Shown one piece after another: positions 63,901-64,000 of a stretch of DNA of 64,000 bases. The position numbers and the translations under genes are program-made. The stretch comes from Rhodoblastus acidophilus (GTDB lineage: Bacteria; Pseudomonadota; Alphaproteobacteria; Rhizobiales; Beijerinckiaceae): the NCBI RefSeq assembly GCF_025961575.1, contig NZ_JAOQNX010000017.1, positions 45,928-109,927 of the forward strand, written 5' to 3'. Positions within the stretch are counted from its first letter, which is position 1. Every line of letters begins with the position of its first letter. The notes under the pieces were generated by a model that saw nothing but the letters and a program-made list of their open reading frames with translations, ran no database searches and had not been told where the DNA came from.

Positions 63901-64000
63901 CCATCAGAGCTGGCCCGGAGAATCTGGACAGGACGATAAGTGGCTTTTGTGCCTGACAGCGGCGATGATCGCCGCGCATCAGGAGAGATCATGACCAAGC
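63901..64000 (+). other. possible left end of an insertion sequence (continues outside window)
   Basis: Similarity to UAAP2 ends near 63900. Sequence such as AGCTGGCCCGGAGAATCTGG looks like an IS3-family terminal repeat, and AGGAGAGATC precedes an ATG at 63990 that opens MTK..., a common start of IS3-family OrfA. Only 11 bases of that frame are visible, so this is tentative. Confidence 0.35.

Overview
The window is high-GC alphaproteobacterial DNA, most likely from Hyphomicrobiales (Rhizobiales). The evidence is an LdtR/L,D-transpeptidase pair, DUF6163 and DUF2239 proteins, the glyA-nrdR-ribD-ribE / ribH-nusB-thiL order, a K+-independent H+-PPase, and plsX-fabH-ihfA-MerR next to tRNA-Pro. Genus cannot be fixed from sequence alone.

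Layout. 1-27.1 kb is ordinary chromosome: a quinone oxidoreductase (cut by the left edge) with a TauE-type permease, hemB, the LdtR/LdtP cell-wall pair, a PAS protein, a TrpB2-type PLP enzyme, glyA, a sirtuin, nrdR, two blocks of riboflavin genes separated by four unrelated genes, nusB, thiL, hppA, bamE, a cytochrome bc1 chaperone, DUF177, plsX-fabH, ihfA and a MerR regulator.

27.18-48.84 kb is a 21.66 kb integrative element inserted in the 3' half of tRNA-Pro(GGG). Perfect 47-bp direct repeats (attL/attR) bound it, and a tyrosine integrase lies next to attR. Its left arm has an excisionase/AlpA-type HTH protein, small early genes and a primase-polymerase/helicase followed by a dense TGCAACG repeat cluster that looks like a replication origin. 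The centre encodes lambda-type TerS, TerL, portal, gpW-like and gpZ-like proteins, a tail-assembly chaperone with a -1 frameshift extension, and a tape measure. It has no recognisable major capsid, capsid protease, tail tube, tail tip or lysis gene. Two proteins carry a repeated motif that I compare with the scaffold-like tail of capsid proteases. The right arm holds small regulators and an HNH-like cargo gene. I read it as a phage satellite, or a strongly reduced prophage, that would supply packaging, neck and length-setting parts and borrow shell and tube from a helper.

49.3-56.1 kb returns to chromosomal or accessory cargo: an RND efflux pump with its adaptor and divergent TetR regulator, then an ArsR-ArsM arsenic methylation pair. 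56.15-58.02 kb is an inverted, degenerate copy of the right-arm module of the element, including about 20 codons of the tape-measure gene. It is the relic of a second related element. Comparing the two copies shows a conserved, partly covarying structured intergenic sequence.

58.0-64.0 kb is a guanidine/urea locus: a Gdx-type guanidinium exporter preceded by an ACGG-loop hairpin (possible guanidine-II riboswitch), and on the opposite strand a urea/guanidine-type biotin carboxylase and allophanate hydrolase. The hydrolase carries a one-base frameshift. The upstream UAAP2 gene is reduced to about 30 codons beside what may be the end of an insertion sequence, so this pathway looks partly broken in this strain.
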